A stretch of DNA of 64,000 nt from Clitopilus passeckerianus (lineage: Eukaryota > Basidiomycota > Agaricomycetes > Agaricales > Entolomataceae): contig CALYLX010000127.1 in the NCBI GenBank assembly GCA_944990035.1, forward strand, positions 806,001 to 870,000. Direction: 5' to 3'. This document shows, piece after piece, positions 42,512 through 52,978 of this stretch (the first letter of the stretch is position 1; every line of letters starts with the position of its first letter). The notes beneath the pieces were generated by a model. It was not told the DNA's origin and searched no databases. It saw nothing but the letters and a program-made list of their open reading frames with translations. Position numbers and translations under genes: made by a program.

Positions 42512-42760
42512 TCACAACCATGTATACATTTTACCTACAGTACACCCTGGCATGCGTTGTGCCCACTACAATGAGAGTACACCATATTCAAAGTGTAGAG
42601 GTCTGGCTCTGCAGCAGGCGGCCGACTAGGAAAGACTCACGGTCCGGTTTTCCGCCAAGTGTTTGTGACAGCGTGACCGACCGAGTATAGTCCAGGCGTG
42701 GACGCCCTCAGTATAGCACTGTTCCCCAGCCACCGTCCCTGTCCACCTATTCGCAAGTCC

Positions 42761-43801
42761 ATGGGTGTTTTCTTCTCGTAAGTACTCTGAACGATGTCTT
42801 TACGTGGGAATATGGTGTGTTGACCAGTGTAAACCAGGAAATCCTGTGTTTATCCCCCCTCCTCAATCGATTCGCTCAGTGATGATGAGGTTTATGCACT
42901 CATAGAAAAAACCGAAAAGACGAGGAAAACCTGTCTCAACTTCTCCCCCGACGAGGAAGATGCTGATTTCTTGACTCCCACTACCTGGAAAATTACGTCG
43001 GATGCAATTGTCAAAAGAGTTTGCTCTCTTACGCCTCACGAAGCGTACATTGTTGACTTCGTCCAATCCCAAACATCCGTATTAATTCCCAAAATACGCA
43101 GGGTACTGCCAGTACGCGACGCCATCACAGAAACATGGTGGCTTGTAATGGATTTCATTGAAGGCCATACACTTCACGCATTATGGCCAACGATGAGCTG
43201 GTGGAGCAGACTGTGTACGGTTTGGACCTTGAGAGGTTACATACGCCAACTATACCATCTACCACTCCCATATCCAGATAAACCAGGCCCCTTCGATGGC
43301 ACCGACAAGGCCCTCAAATGTCGGGGGGTTTATTTCACGGAATATGGTGCAGGGCCGTTTAATTCCTACAGAGACATGGCCGCATGGTATGATCACAAAA
43401 GGTATAGCTTACAAGTCTACCATCACCAATGCTACAACATATTCTGGCGGTGTCCCAGATTCGACTCATCTCACCCACTTGTCCTGTGCCATAACGATCT
43501 CCATATGAAAAATATCATCATCGATCGTTACAAGAAGACCTGGTTGCTTGACTGGGGATATGCTGGAGCCGCTCCTCCTTGGTTTGAATACGCTCATATT
43601 GCTGCTTGGGAAACAGCAGCTGCACCCGCAAGCCGGCCGCCGAAGTCTTGGCAGTTCTTCTTTCGATTCATTACAGGCAATTATCGCTCATACTTTACCC
43701 AGTATCTTGAGCGCCTGGTTCCAATGATAGATTCTCTTCCTGCGGTTGAGCATGAGGCTGGCTACTTTGACGATCTCGGACTGGACCCCAATAGTTTCTA
43801 G
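42761..43801 (+). CDS. Aminoglycoside-phosphotransferase-like (APH) kinase
   Basis: Model: join(42761..42777, 42838..43801), 981 nt, 326 residues. The first exon encodes only MGVFFS. The APH/choline-kinase fold is shown by the Brenner-type catalytic motif LCHNDLHMKNIIIDR and the metal-binding LLDWGYAGAAPPWFEY about 15 residues later. The hinge region is WWLVMDFIEGHTL. Fungal genomes have many such kinases; substrates are mostly unknown, and antibiotic resistance should not be inferred. The 17-nt first exon is supported by phase and by a clean donor and acceptor. Confidence 0.84.
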
Positions 43802-43947
43802 ATTTCTGTTGACTAATAATCGATGTATAGCTTATCACGCGGACTATCAATAGACACCTTTCATATCATGCCTTCAAAAGCATGCCCCCGACCGCCAGGG
43901 GAACACGATGGACGTTGTCAATTGATAATCGCCAGCTCCCATCTACT

Positions 43948-43966
43948 CACGCACGCACGCACGCAC
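43948..43966. repeat. Short (CACG)n microsatellite
   Basis: About four and a half copies of a CACG tetranucleotide, 150 bp past the stop of the APH-like gene and 100 bp before the stop of the convergent gene. Confidence 0.7.
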
Positions 43967-44062
43967 ACTCACATACGATGGTCACATCTACAAAATCGCA
44001 TTGTTGTGGCACTGCTACATCTATATTCGCCGCCTGTGCTACTCCGCCGAAACTACTGTATA

Positions 44063-44686
44063 TCACTCGTAGAAGATGCCTCGCGGGGCAGGCTCTGGCA
44101 TGCAAAGCTCAGGGTATGCTTTCTTCGCTGCCGAAGCCACTTCATCAACAAGGCGTTTGTGCTCTTTATCAACCCAACCATTATCGATGAAATCACCGAT
44201 GACTACAGTGCACCAGTATCTGCAACCGCTCCCGGTATTTGGATCTAATTTGTACTTTTCCCTCCCGTTGTTGAAGAGCGCCCGCAACACTTGACGGATA
44301 GTGAACGCGCCAGGGCCGGATGGCGTGATTGTTGCAAGCTTCAGTTTGGTCCTCGTATCCGAATAAAGGTAAGTACGATATACAATCCTAAGCTTGGTTA
44401 CGCCCCCTGCGGCAGCTCCAGAAGAGTCGAGTTCGACGGAACTGTCTGGGCCGACTGCAAGGTAGAGGCGAAAGTGAGCAGCATCAGTGGGAGCCTCCGC
44501 GTTATTGCGAGGGGTAGCAGAGGTCCTGGCGGCGTGAATACATATTCCAAGGACAGGCAGGTCCAGGGCTTTGTCAGGAACCTCGAAGTACGCTTGCTCG
44601 CCTAAAGAAGGAGTGCGACGACTCGTGGTCAGCAAATGCTCGACACCCATTGATATCATTGTCAGAGGAACCCACTTCTCTCCCAT
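44063..44686 (-). CDS. Small uncharacterised protein, possibly DUF7770-like
   Basis: A single open frame of 207 residues starting MGEKWVPLTMISMGVEHLL. The middle (HFRLYLAVGPDSSVEL) and the block GSGCRYWCTVVIGDFIDNGW recall fungal DUF7770 proteins, from memory only. No signal peptide or membrane helix. It could have an additional upstream exon: a separate frame just upstream starts MAAFLLELAAKAQAM but is out of phase. Function unknown. Confidence 0.6.
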   Translation of the reverse strand: MGEKWVPLTMISMGVEHLLTTSRRTPSLGEQAYFEVPDKALDLPVLGICIHAARTSATPRNNAEAPTDAAHFRLYLAVGPDSSVELDSSGAAAGGVTKLRIVYRTYLYSDTRTKLKLATITPSGPGAFTIRQVLRALFNNGREKYKLDPNTGSGCRYWCTVVIGDFIDNGWVDKEHKRLVDEVASAAKKAYPELCMPEPAPRGIFYE

Positions 44687-45285
44687 ACAGGCCGTTGATC
44701 GCTCATGGCTTGAGCCTTAGCTGCGAGTTCGAGCAGAAAGGCAGCCATTTTGTCTCTAAAGATACTTGCAAAACTGTCACAATAAATCAGAAGACAATCA
44801 GAACAGCCCAGTACTTATATGAGAATGTGAAAGCCTCGAAGCAGGTTCGTGCAGGGCTTCGGACCCCAGATTTCCAGAGATAATCGTACCATCTCTGATT
44901 TTTGAACGGTCAGAGGATCTGCGTGGTGAACGCATGTCAATAAGTTGAGATGTGGCAACCCCAGTAGGAAGTGGGATTGATTGAAGATGTTTTTTGGGCC
45001 TCACCACCTTCGCTGGTCTGGGTCACCCAGGGTTCGTGAGTCAGAAAATATCATGAATAATATTTCCCACCACAGCATCGTGAGATCGATGTCGAAAGCC
45101 GTTGAGTGTGGGCCCAGCAAACACCGTGTAATATGTTCACTTTTCCAAATTTGGGAGACAATGGCACACCACATGCACTGCAATTCGCAACAGGCGTGGT
45201 GAATCCTTATCTCCTTTCCGTTCTCCTCCTCCTCCTTCCAATCCTAGCAGCTTCGAGCAATATTTTTTCAAGTTCAAGTTCCAAT
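44687..45285. other. Intergenic spacer between divergent genes
   Basis: 599 bp between the starts of the DUF7770-like gene and the sirtuin. Open frames reach into it but show no conserved content. Confidence 0.45.
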
Positions 45286-46248
45286 ATGCCGTCAGCAGAT
45301 GCATCCGAATTCCGAAAAGCCCTTGCTTCATCAAGAAACATCATAGTGGTCTCTGGGGCTGGCTTGTCGGCTGCTTCTGGTACGACGACGTTTAGAATTT
45401 ATCATGATCAACAGCTTACCAAGGTGTTCACCAGGTATTGGAACCTTCAGAGGCAATGGAGGTCGGTGGGGGAAATATAACGCAAGTGAACTGGCCACCC
45501 CTTCTGCGTTCGCCGAGAATCAGTCGAGAGTTTGGCAGTTCTTTCACTACAGACGCGAAGAGTAAGCATAAAAACTCTCCCCTAGCTTCCAGTCGTGCAA
45601 TAATATTAACTCGACAGAGTCCGGGACAAAGTCCCCAACGAAGCCCATTACACCCTTGGGCGCTTGGCAATTCCAGAAATACGCCACACGGTTGCTCCAG
45701 AGTCCAAACTCACGCACATCACTCAAAACGTGGATATGCTTTGCTCTCGAGCATTGAGTGAGACCGAATCAATACTTATGCAGAAGTCAGACTCGGAGAT
45801 TATCGAGATGCACGGACGAATCTACGACGTCGTGTGTACGGCCCACGATTGCGATTACCAGGCCACCAACCTCGACTCTCCAATCTGTGCAGGGCTGGCT
45901 GGCACGGAAAAGAAGGTTTCCGAGGGAGATCTGGATACGGTAGTCAGAAGAAAAGATTTACCCAGATGCCCCGAATGCGACCAGCTATTGCGGCCTGATG
46001 TCGTTTGGTTCGGGGAGAGGCCGAAGAGGATACACGAGATTTTGGCGTTGGCTGATGAAGCTGATATGTGCTTGGTTGTTGGGACGTCTGCAATTGTGCA
46101 GCCTGCGTCGAAGATTGGGGGAAGGGTGAAGGAACATGGAGGGAAGATCGCGGTTTTCAATATTGAGGAAAGTAACCATTCTGATGAGGCAGATTTCTTG
46201 TTCTTGGGCCCTTGCGAGACCAAGTTGAAGGAGGTGCTTGGTATTTAG
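45286..46248 (+). CDS. SIRT5-type (class III) NAD-dependent deacylase
   Basis: Model: join(45286..45379, 45435..45561, 45618..46248), 852 nt, 283 residues. Sirtuin fold: [22 protein letters not shown], the catalytic His in [11 protein letters not shown], zinc ligands VCTAHDCDY and [17 protein letters not shown] and [11 protein letters not shown]. The segment [10 protein letters not shown] keeps the Tyr and Arg that in human SIRT5 recognise succinyl/malonyl-lysine, so desuccinylase-type activity is likely (inference). Two oddities: the Pro of the usual SGIPTFR is Gly, and about six extra residues lie between TQNVD and the catalytic His. No clear mitochondrial presequence. Its 3' end was duplicated downstream. 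Confidence 0.9.
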
Positions 46249-46374
46249 ATGTATATTTGCCTTCAGCCTTCTGCCCACTACCAGTTACAAAACAATGCTA
46301 CAAATTGACAGCGGGAGGTATATCTAGAAAGTAGTGAAGTTCATGATATGAATAAAAGTTATATAAAAATAGTT

Positions 46375-47481
46375 TCAGTCCTTTTTGAGCTTCACTGGCA
46401 CTGCATCTGCCTTCTTCGCCGTGACAACCCTAGTGCCTCTCCTCAGCCACAATTCTCTTGCAGCCCTTAATGCAAAAAAGATGGACAACGCCATTGCAGC
46501 AAGTCCCTTGCTATCAAGGGGTGTCCAGAGCTTCTTCTGGACCCGACCGAAGGTGACGTCCGCTCCCTCGGGGCCCCACAACACAAACGCAAGAAGCCCC
46601 AAAGTCCTGATAGACATGAACGCTTGATGACCAGTCAGGAGCCCATATATAGCAGCGACCATAGCGCCAGCCCAGATGTCCATTGACGCGAAATAGAATG
46701 CGGTCGTGCTCGGGGCTTGGAGGAAGGGTGGGGTTGAGAGTGACCAGTTGGGAGACCAGGTAGAGAGTGTTGAGGCGGTGAGGCCTCCGCCTGCGGATGC
46801 AAATGCACCGATTATCATGTGGGTGAGAATGGATCCTGAGAGAGAAGGGTTTACGGAGGAGTATGTTGAGGAGGAGGGATAGAGGCGGGAGAGTGCGCCA
46901 GTGACTGCACCAACGCGGACCATGGCGTCAAGGGGGTGTAGGAGACCGTCAAGGAAGGGGAGGAGGGATGGGATGGACGGAAAGAGGTGGAAGATGAGGG
47001 TCATGATTAGGTGGATGGTCAAGTAGACAACGTAAGGGGAGAAGGAGTAGAGTTGGGGTGCTGGAAGGCCGAGAAGCGGGTGTGTAATGAAGCTTCCTCC
47101 CCAGGTCTATTCAGCACGGCAAAACGGACAGTCAGAACCTCGCATATTAAACCATGCGGGAAGGAGACATGCCATGATTAAATAACCAACGATATAGGCA
47201 GGCCAAGTTTGCTTGATGTTGGTCCTCACGCTCGTAGCGCGTGCATTGGTCTGAAAGGCCATCGAGATGCGGGCAGCATGGATTACCTGCGCCCATGGAA
47301 AGGGAAAGTAGGGATGCACTTCCTTACCTATGAAGGCGCTCCCTTCGACGAAGTGTTGGAATTCGCAAGGCGCTGGGAATAATTCAATATTTATTAACAT
47401 GTTATTAACGTGTTACTAACCGATTAGGAACGCGAGGGGTCCCAAAGGCATCTTATGCAGGAAGCCTAGCACTTTGAACAT
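46375..47481 (-). CDS. Polytopic membrane protein of unknown function, copy A
   Basis: Model: complement(join(46375..47106, 47173..47372, 47421..47481)), 993 nt, 330 residues. Starts MFKVLGFLHKMPLGPLAFLI. At least six hydrophobic segments, including HLIMTLIFHLFPSIPSLLPFL, THMIIGAFASAGGGLTAST and IWAGAMVAAIYGLLTGH. The triple Gly inside a helix recalls TRIC-type channels, but I cannot confirm that family. The C-terminus is Lys-rich. Intron 2 has a GC donor (47172/47171) where copy B has GT. It is convergent with the sirtuin, 126 bp apart. Confidence 0.8.
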
Positions 47482-47858
47482 TGTAGATTCTGGTATCGAG
47501 CTCAAGCCTGTTGCTCTTGTATTGGTTCTCGCCTCGATAGCGAGCTTTGATTGCTAGATCGATTCTTGCTAAAAGCTTAGCCTCTAAGGTTTCAAGAAAG
47601 GGTAAAAACGAAGAAAGGAGTGTGATGTTCACCTAGATCGGAACGGTTTCAAAGCAGGGTTCATTCAAATCATTGATGTGTATACAGTAACTGTACTCCC
47701 ACCAATGACTCAAGCGATGACTAATTTCGGATGACCTGCCAGTGCCTGAGCTCCTTTCGTGGCAGTGTCCGAGGGTTTCCTGTTTTTCGCAATCCTGCCG
47801 CTCGTGGGGTGGAGAGTTTGGGTGGACTTGAAAGCGATATATGGATGGTACAGAGAAT

Positions 47859-48000
47859 ATCTGGGTACCGTGGTCAGAAGAAAGGATGCCCCAAATGCGA
47901 CCAACTGTTCGTGGTTTTGGAAAGTAACCATTTTGACGAGGCAGATTTCTTGTTTTGGGGCCTTTGGACGACGTAGTTGATGGAGGTGCTTGGTATTTAG
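47859..48000 (+). pseudogene. Relic of the sirtuin 3' end
   Basis: Aligns with the last part of the sirtuin gene: GTGGTCAGAAGAAAGGATG matches the RRKDLP region, then an internal deletion joins CCAAATGCGACCAACTG directly to GGAAAGTAACCATT, then GAGGCAGATTTCTTGTT and GGTATTTAG at the old stop. About 190 bases of the parent are missing inside, and the frame does not continue upstream. A by-product of the tandem duplication. Confidence 0.85.
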
Positions 48001-48082
48001 ATGTAGATTGAAAGCCGGAGGTATATTCAGAAAGTAATATAGTGAAGTCCGTGGTATCAATAAAAGCTATATTGAAATAGAT

Positions 48083-49063
48083 TCACTGCTTTTTGACCTT
48101 TGCTGCGTCTGGCTTCTTCTTCGCCCCAGCAACGCTAGCACCTCTGCTCAGCCACAATCCTCTGAGGGCCCTCAACCCGAACAAGGCAGCCAGCACCATT
48201 GCAGCGAATCCCTTGCTATCAAGCGGTGTCCAGAGCTTCTCCTGATCCAAGGTAACATCCACTCCTCCCACCAACACAAGCACAATAAGCCCCAAATTCC
48301 TGACAGGCATGAACGCTCGATGACCTGTCAGAAGACCGTATATAGCAGCTATCATAGCGCCGGCCCAGATGTCCATTGACGCGAAATAGAATGCGGTCGT
48401 GCTCGGGGCTTGGAGGAAGGGTGGGGTTGAGAGTGACCAGTTGGGAGACCAGGTAGAGAGTGTTGAGGCGGTGAGGCCTCCGCCTGCGGATGCAAATGCA
48501 CCGATTATCATGTGGGTGAGCATGGATCCTGAGAGAGCAGGGTTCACGGTGGCGTGGGTTGAGGAGGATGGATAGAGGTGCGAGACTCCGCCTGTGACTG
48601 CGCCGACGCGAACTATGGCGTCCAGAGGGAATAGAATGATGTCAAGGAAGGGGAGGAGGGATGGGATAGATGGGAAGAGGCGGAATACGAGGGTCATAAC
48701 TAGATGAGCTGTAAGGTAGACCATGTAGGGGGAGAACGAGTATAGTTGGGGCGCTGGAAGGCCGAGAAGTTGGTGTGTGATGAAGCCTCCGCCCCAGGTC
48801 TATTTGGCCGGACAAAAAGGTCATTCAGCACGTAACACATCGGTTCAAGTGGGAGGGAGGCGTACCATGATTAAATAACCGACGATATACGCAGGCCAAG
48901 TCTGCTTAACATTGGTCCTCGCGCTCGCAGCGCGTGCGTTGGTCTGAAAGACCATCGAGATACGGGCTGCGTGGATTACTTGCGCCCATGGAAAGGGAAA
49001 ATATGGATGTACTTCCTTGCCTATGAAGGCGCTCCCGTTGGCGAAGTGTTGCAATGCAAACAT
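48083..49063 (-). CDS. Polytopic membrane protein of unknown function, copy B
   Basis: Model: complement(join(48083..48799, 48866..49063)), 915 nt, 304 residues. Starts MFALQHFANGSAFIGKEVHP; relative to copy A the first exon and intron are lost and the ATG is joined directly to the equivalent of exon 2. The core (LSTWSPNWSLSTPPFLQAPS and neighbours) is identical to copy A, and differences gather near the ends. The single remaining intron uses a normal GT donor. Likely functional, though a shorter N-terminus may change topology or targeting. Confidence 0.8.
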
Positions 49064-49524
49064 TCTAGAATCTGGTTTGTCCGAGCTCAAGCTTGTTGTT
49101 CGTCGTTCTAGCGTCGATAGAGGGCTTTGTCCGATGGATCGACTCTTGCTATAAGTTTAGGCTCTCTAGAAAAGGTAAAGAACGAAGGAAGGAGCGTGGT
49201 GTTCAAGTAGTTCGGGACGGTTCTGCAGGGTTCATTGACGTGTAGGTCCCCGCGTCCGCTGTGTGCGGGCAGGCCAATGACCAATTAAATTCGAATGATT
49301 TCCCAGCATGTGTTGGGCCAGCGCCTGAACGCTTTCCGTGGCAGTGTCCGAGGGCGCCTGTTTTTCGCCAAAACCTCAACGCTCAATCCTGCCGCTCGTG
49401 GAGTGGGGAGCTTGATTGTGCTGAATGGAGTTGAAAGCGATATATGGATACAGAAAGTTACATGAGCGTGGTAGCAAAAGCGAGGTCTAAAATACGACAG
49501 TATTAACAGAGCAGTACGTGAAGT
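49064..49524. other. Intergenic stretch, copy of the duplicated upstream region
   Basis: 461 bp with the upstream region of membrane copy B, similar to about 47485-47860. No gene supported. Confidence 0.5.
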
Positions 49525-50791
49525 CTAACCCTTCCAGAAATTATCATATTTGGCACTGGCATTGACACCCTACGAAATCGTCAGCTTAGCGATTCTTGAC
49601 TCGGAAGTGGGAAAAACCTACCATCGTGATGTACCCAACCAATCCCTGCGAAATCACACCACCCAAGAAATCCAGCTTGAACACAGGGTTGTAATTACCC
49701 TCTGGACCATGGCTGTCGTGGAAGATATTCAACGAATCTTTCCAATTCCTCGTCCTTCCAATGGTATTGCGGATAGGATTATCAGAATATGGATGCATGT
49801 TGTCAATACGCATATTGACCTCATCATCGAAGAAGAATTGGCCAACGTGCGCTAAGGCGTCGGATGTGAATGTGCCATTCGGGAGGACTTCCCAGCTGCT
49901 GAAGACTTTGGTGTGGATGTGGGTTGCGCGGCCAGTGTAGTAGCCAGGGAATATGGCTGCCAAGAGGCATTAGAAGTTGGATGCTAAAATTAGAAGGAGG
50001 AACATACTCGTGAAGTGGGCTACGCCGTTAGCATCGGTCGGCCAAGCTCCGCGAAGGAAGGTCTCATGGTCGACCGTCCGTGGGTAGGCGGTACGGAGAC
50101 CAGCACGTTTACCGACGGCTGCAGGCTCCTCGTTGACAAGGTGTGGCAAAGGGTGGGGATGACCAGCATAGTAGCCAGTTGCGTTGGCTTGCCAGATATC
50201 CACGAGCATATTTGGTAGGGGCTTGCATGTTTCAACATCAATGACGCCGATATCAAGAAGCTAGAAGAGATAACAACTGTCAGAAAAGGTCTGCATCTGC
50301 ATTTTAGAGTACTTACAAGAAGAAGTCCATCCTCGAGCTCAGCAATGTTTTGCCGGATGGGATGTCCCTCGGAGTGGTAATAAGGTCCTTCCGTGACCTC
50401 AGGTGCAAGTACGCAGGTGTTGTTTTGGATATGCGAGTCCTTCATTGGTGTGCAACTCATGAAGGTCTCCTCCTGCTCCCTAGCATCGTCGATGGTTTGG
50501 TACGTGTCAGAAGCGAACAGGTCTTGGTAGGCCGGTAGATGTGGTTGGCCCGCCAGAACCTTCTGAGCCCATGATCGTTTCCTTGAGGCGGTAAATTCTG
50601 CTACTGCAGGTGCGCACTATATTGAAAATGAGTGTCAGCTGGGGTAGAACTACCGTCTGGCATACATGATAAGCTGCAGCTTGCAATGCCCTCTGTATCT
50701 CCCTCTCCTGATGTGTCTTGGGCTCTTTATGTGCGCTGACCACGGTGGCCAGCAACGACAACGACAAGACACAGAATTGGTGAAGATTCAT
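49525..50791 (-). CDS. Secreted intradiol ring-cleavage dioxygenase
   Basis: Non-heme Fe(III) enzyme that opens catechol-type rings between the hydroxyls. Model: complement(join(49525..49569, 49622..49956, 50008..50260, 50317..50616, 50666..50791)), 1059 nt, 352 residues. N-terminal signal peptide (MNLHQFCVLSLSLLATVVSA). Iron ligands are visible: Tyr in EGPYYHSEGHP, Tyr in IFPGYYTGR and the two His in ATHIHTKV. The block MLVDIWQANATGYYAGH is the family core. The extracellular form is common in wood- and litter-degrading fungi. It reads away from the carboxymuconate-cyclase-like gene 203 bp off, which suggests a shared aromatic-degradation role. Confidence 0.91.
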
Positions 50792-50994
50792 GCTGGTCGT
50801 AGATTCCGAAGGTCGTGGCCGAGAACAAGAGCGTATTTATTGCAAAACTCAAATTCCATGGCGCTCAGAAGCAGAGTTGTGACCGAGCGGAACGGACGCC
50901 GGAACTTGTGATCCTGATCCTATTCTCGGGTTAGGGTCTCGTCCTCCTAACTCCACGCCATGATCATGCTGCCCCCTTGACACTGCCGTTAACG
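50792..50994. promoter_or_regulatory. Shared divergent promoter of dioxygenase and lactonase
   Basis: Only 203 bp separate the two outward-facing start codons, so regulation is probably common. No known site was recognised. Confidence 0.5.
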
Positions 50995-52443
50995 ATGGAC
51001 GCGGTTCAAGAGGCTTTCATTCTAGGCAATAATACAGCGTCTAAAGCTTTTGACGATGCGACGGTGCATCACATTCTTTCTGGGTCGTTTAGATCACTGT
51101 CATTGTTCTTGCTGGCCTTCTCGCCGTTGAAAAGAACATTGTCCTTAGTACAGACTGTGGATGCTTTTGGACCTCATCAGTATCTTGCGACGAACCCAGG
51201 CAGGGACAGAGTATATGCTACTAGCTGGGCGCTGCCTCCATTACTGTCAAGTTGGAAAATCGACAGACCAGGAGGTTCCGGTAGATGGCATGTTAGCCAT
51301 ATTAACAGCGTCCCTATCAGTACGTATCTTCCCTAAGCACATATACCTACCTAACTTATGAGTTTCATGTAGCTGCAACTTCATCATATATTACTATTCC
51401 GCCACCATACACGCACGCCTACTCAGCAGGAGGTCCAACTGGAGAAGTTCATGCAATAGACCCCGAAACGGGTGCTTTTTCCGAGAAAATCCAGCAAGTG
51501 TTATTCGTGCCAGAAGACCAATTAGAAGCTGCGGACAAAACGCGTGTGGCATTGGTACGTATCTCGTTGAATCTCTCATAAACCTGACATGAGCCTGATA
51601 TAATTATCAGCGATATGGATCTCACGCAGTCGAATGGTCATCAGCCGCAGGGCACGTCTTCATCCCTGTCCTTGGAACCAACACAATTGAAATGTACACT
51701 CGAGACATTAAGTCAGGGCTGCTCGGTCATGTTACGTCCGTCCCTTCACCTCGAGGACCGGACAGCCACGATGGTCCTAGGCATTTGAAGATACATCCGA
51801 ATGGCAGAATTCTATATTGTGTCACTGAGCACAGTGAGTCAGCTTCTTCAAGGCGTCCTTTCCAATTGAGCTCAGCCGCGAAATAGATAATTTCCTTGAT
51901 ATTTATTCCATCGAGTCTAACACATTGAAGCATCTGTCGTCCCGTCCGCTCGTTCCGTTACATGTCCTTTCGACAAAAGAAACATCCCACTTCCGAGGAG
52001 ACACCCTCATGCTCGCTCCGTCAACACCTTCTCACCCTTCCCCGACTGCCATTATCACCACAACCCGCGGAGCCAAAATCTCCGATCGAGGATGGTTGAC
52101 AGTATTTCCTCTGGATGCAGATGGCCTGTTCAGAGATGATATAAAGGAGGAGAGATGGGAGACTACGACGAGTGGTGGAAAGGCAAATGCTATCGACTTG
52201 TTGCCAAAATCCGCCAATGGGGAGGGAGAGGGTCTCTGGGTAGTCCTTACAGATGATGATACCGATGCGACGTCGGGTTTGGAAGGAGGCAATGCAGTGA
52301 GAGTTTTGGAATGGGATGGATTCGGGAAGGGTGGTGTCAAGGAGGTTGTTGGATGGCCGGATCCTGGGAAGCAGGTTGAGGTTGGAGGAGAGCATAGGAA
52401 AGAGAGGATGGAGGGAGGCAGTCATGCTATTTGGCTGGATTGA
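50995..52443 (+). CDS. Carboxy-cis,cis-muconate cyclase-like seven-bladed lactonase
   Basis: Beta-propeller of the lactonase family; in Neurospora this enzyme closes 3-carboxy-cis,cis-muconate to carboxymuconolactone in the fungal beta-ketoadipate pathway. Model: join(50995..51319, 51373..51554, 51611..51833, 51887..52443), 1287 nt, 428 residues. Motifs: HHILSGSFRSLSLFLLAFSP at the start of blade 1, GPHQYLATNPGRDRVYATSW, SHDGPRHLKIHPNGRILYCV and the end GGSHAIWLD. No signal peptide, so it should be cytosolic, in contrast to its secreted neighbour. Enzyme identity is by similarity; other propeller lactonases look alike. Confidence 0.8.
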
Positions 52444-52978
52444 GATAGTAGAGGCTTACAACAGGGATGTGTTAATGTAGAGGTCAGGGTTTTCTATCGC
52501 TTAAAGTCACTAAAAATGCTCATCAGTTTTCTTCCAGCAATAATCTGTATCATGTATTGAATTGAATTTGGAACAAGGTCGATTAGGGCTTTCTGCACGA
52601 TTCGACAGCTCCCGGCATCCTATTGAATGCATCCGCACTTATGCTCTTCATTAACGGACCTACGGAAGCAATGACGATCGGCTGCAGTTCGTGCATATAT
52701 TGACTCTGGCCCAGTGCTACCCAGCAATTGAAACGAGCCAACCAGACCACATGACTGGAGAGAGTGCGACTAATCGCGTCCAGGAGCATGCTACCACAGA
52801 TTGGTTCTGCTCACCTATTCTCTTCAGATGGTCTGTACGTACTCCTTTCATGATCATATTCGTGTCGTGGATCTCAACGGGTGCATTTTCTTGCAATGGG
52901 CTGTCCAAAGTTCTACATCCGTAACCATACTTCTGTCGCTTCGCACTCATACTTCCAGCTATAAATTCTATCCGGTTC
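52444..52978. other. Intergenic stretch between tandem genes
   Basis: 535 bp with the 3' flank of the lactonase and the upstream region of the oxidase. No other feature seen. Confidence 0.45.

Larger units (their letters stand above)
46141..49470. repeat. Tandem segmental duplication, about 1.6 kb per unit
   Basis: The unit runs from the sirtuin 3' end through the membrane-protein gene and its upstream region. It is present at about 46141-47860 and about 47860-49470. Matching marks: the sirtuin end (AGTAACCATT ... GGTATTTAG), a run of more than 100 nearly identical bases inside the membrane-protein genes, and upstream blocks such as CGTGGCAGTGTCCGAGG at about 47759 and about 49338. Borders are approximate. 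Confidence 0.85.
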
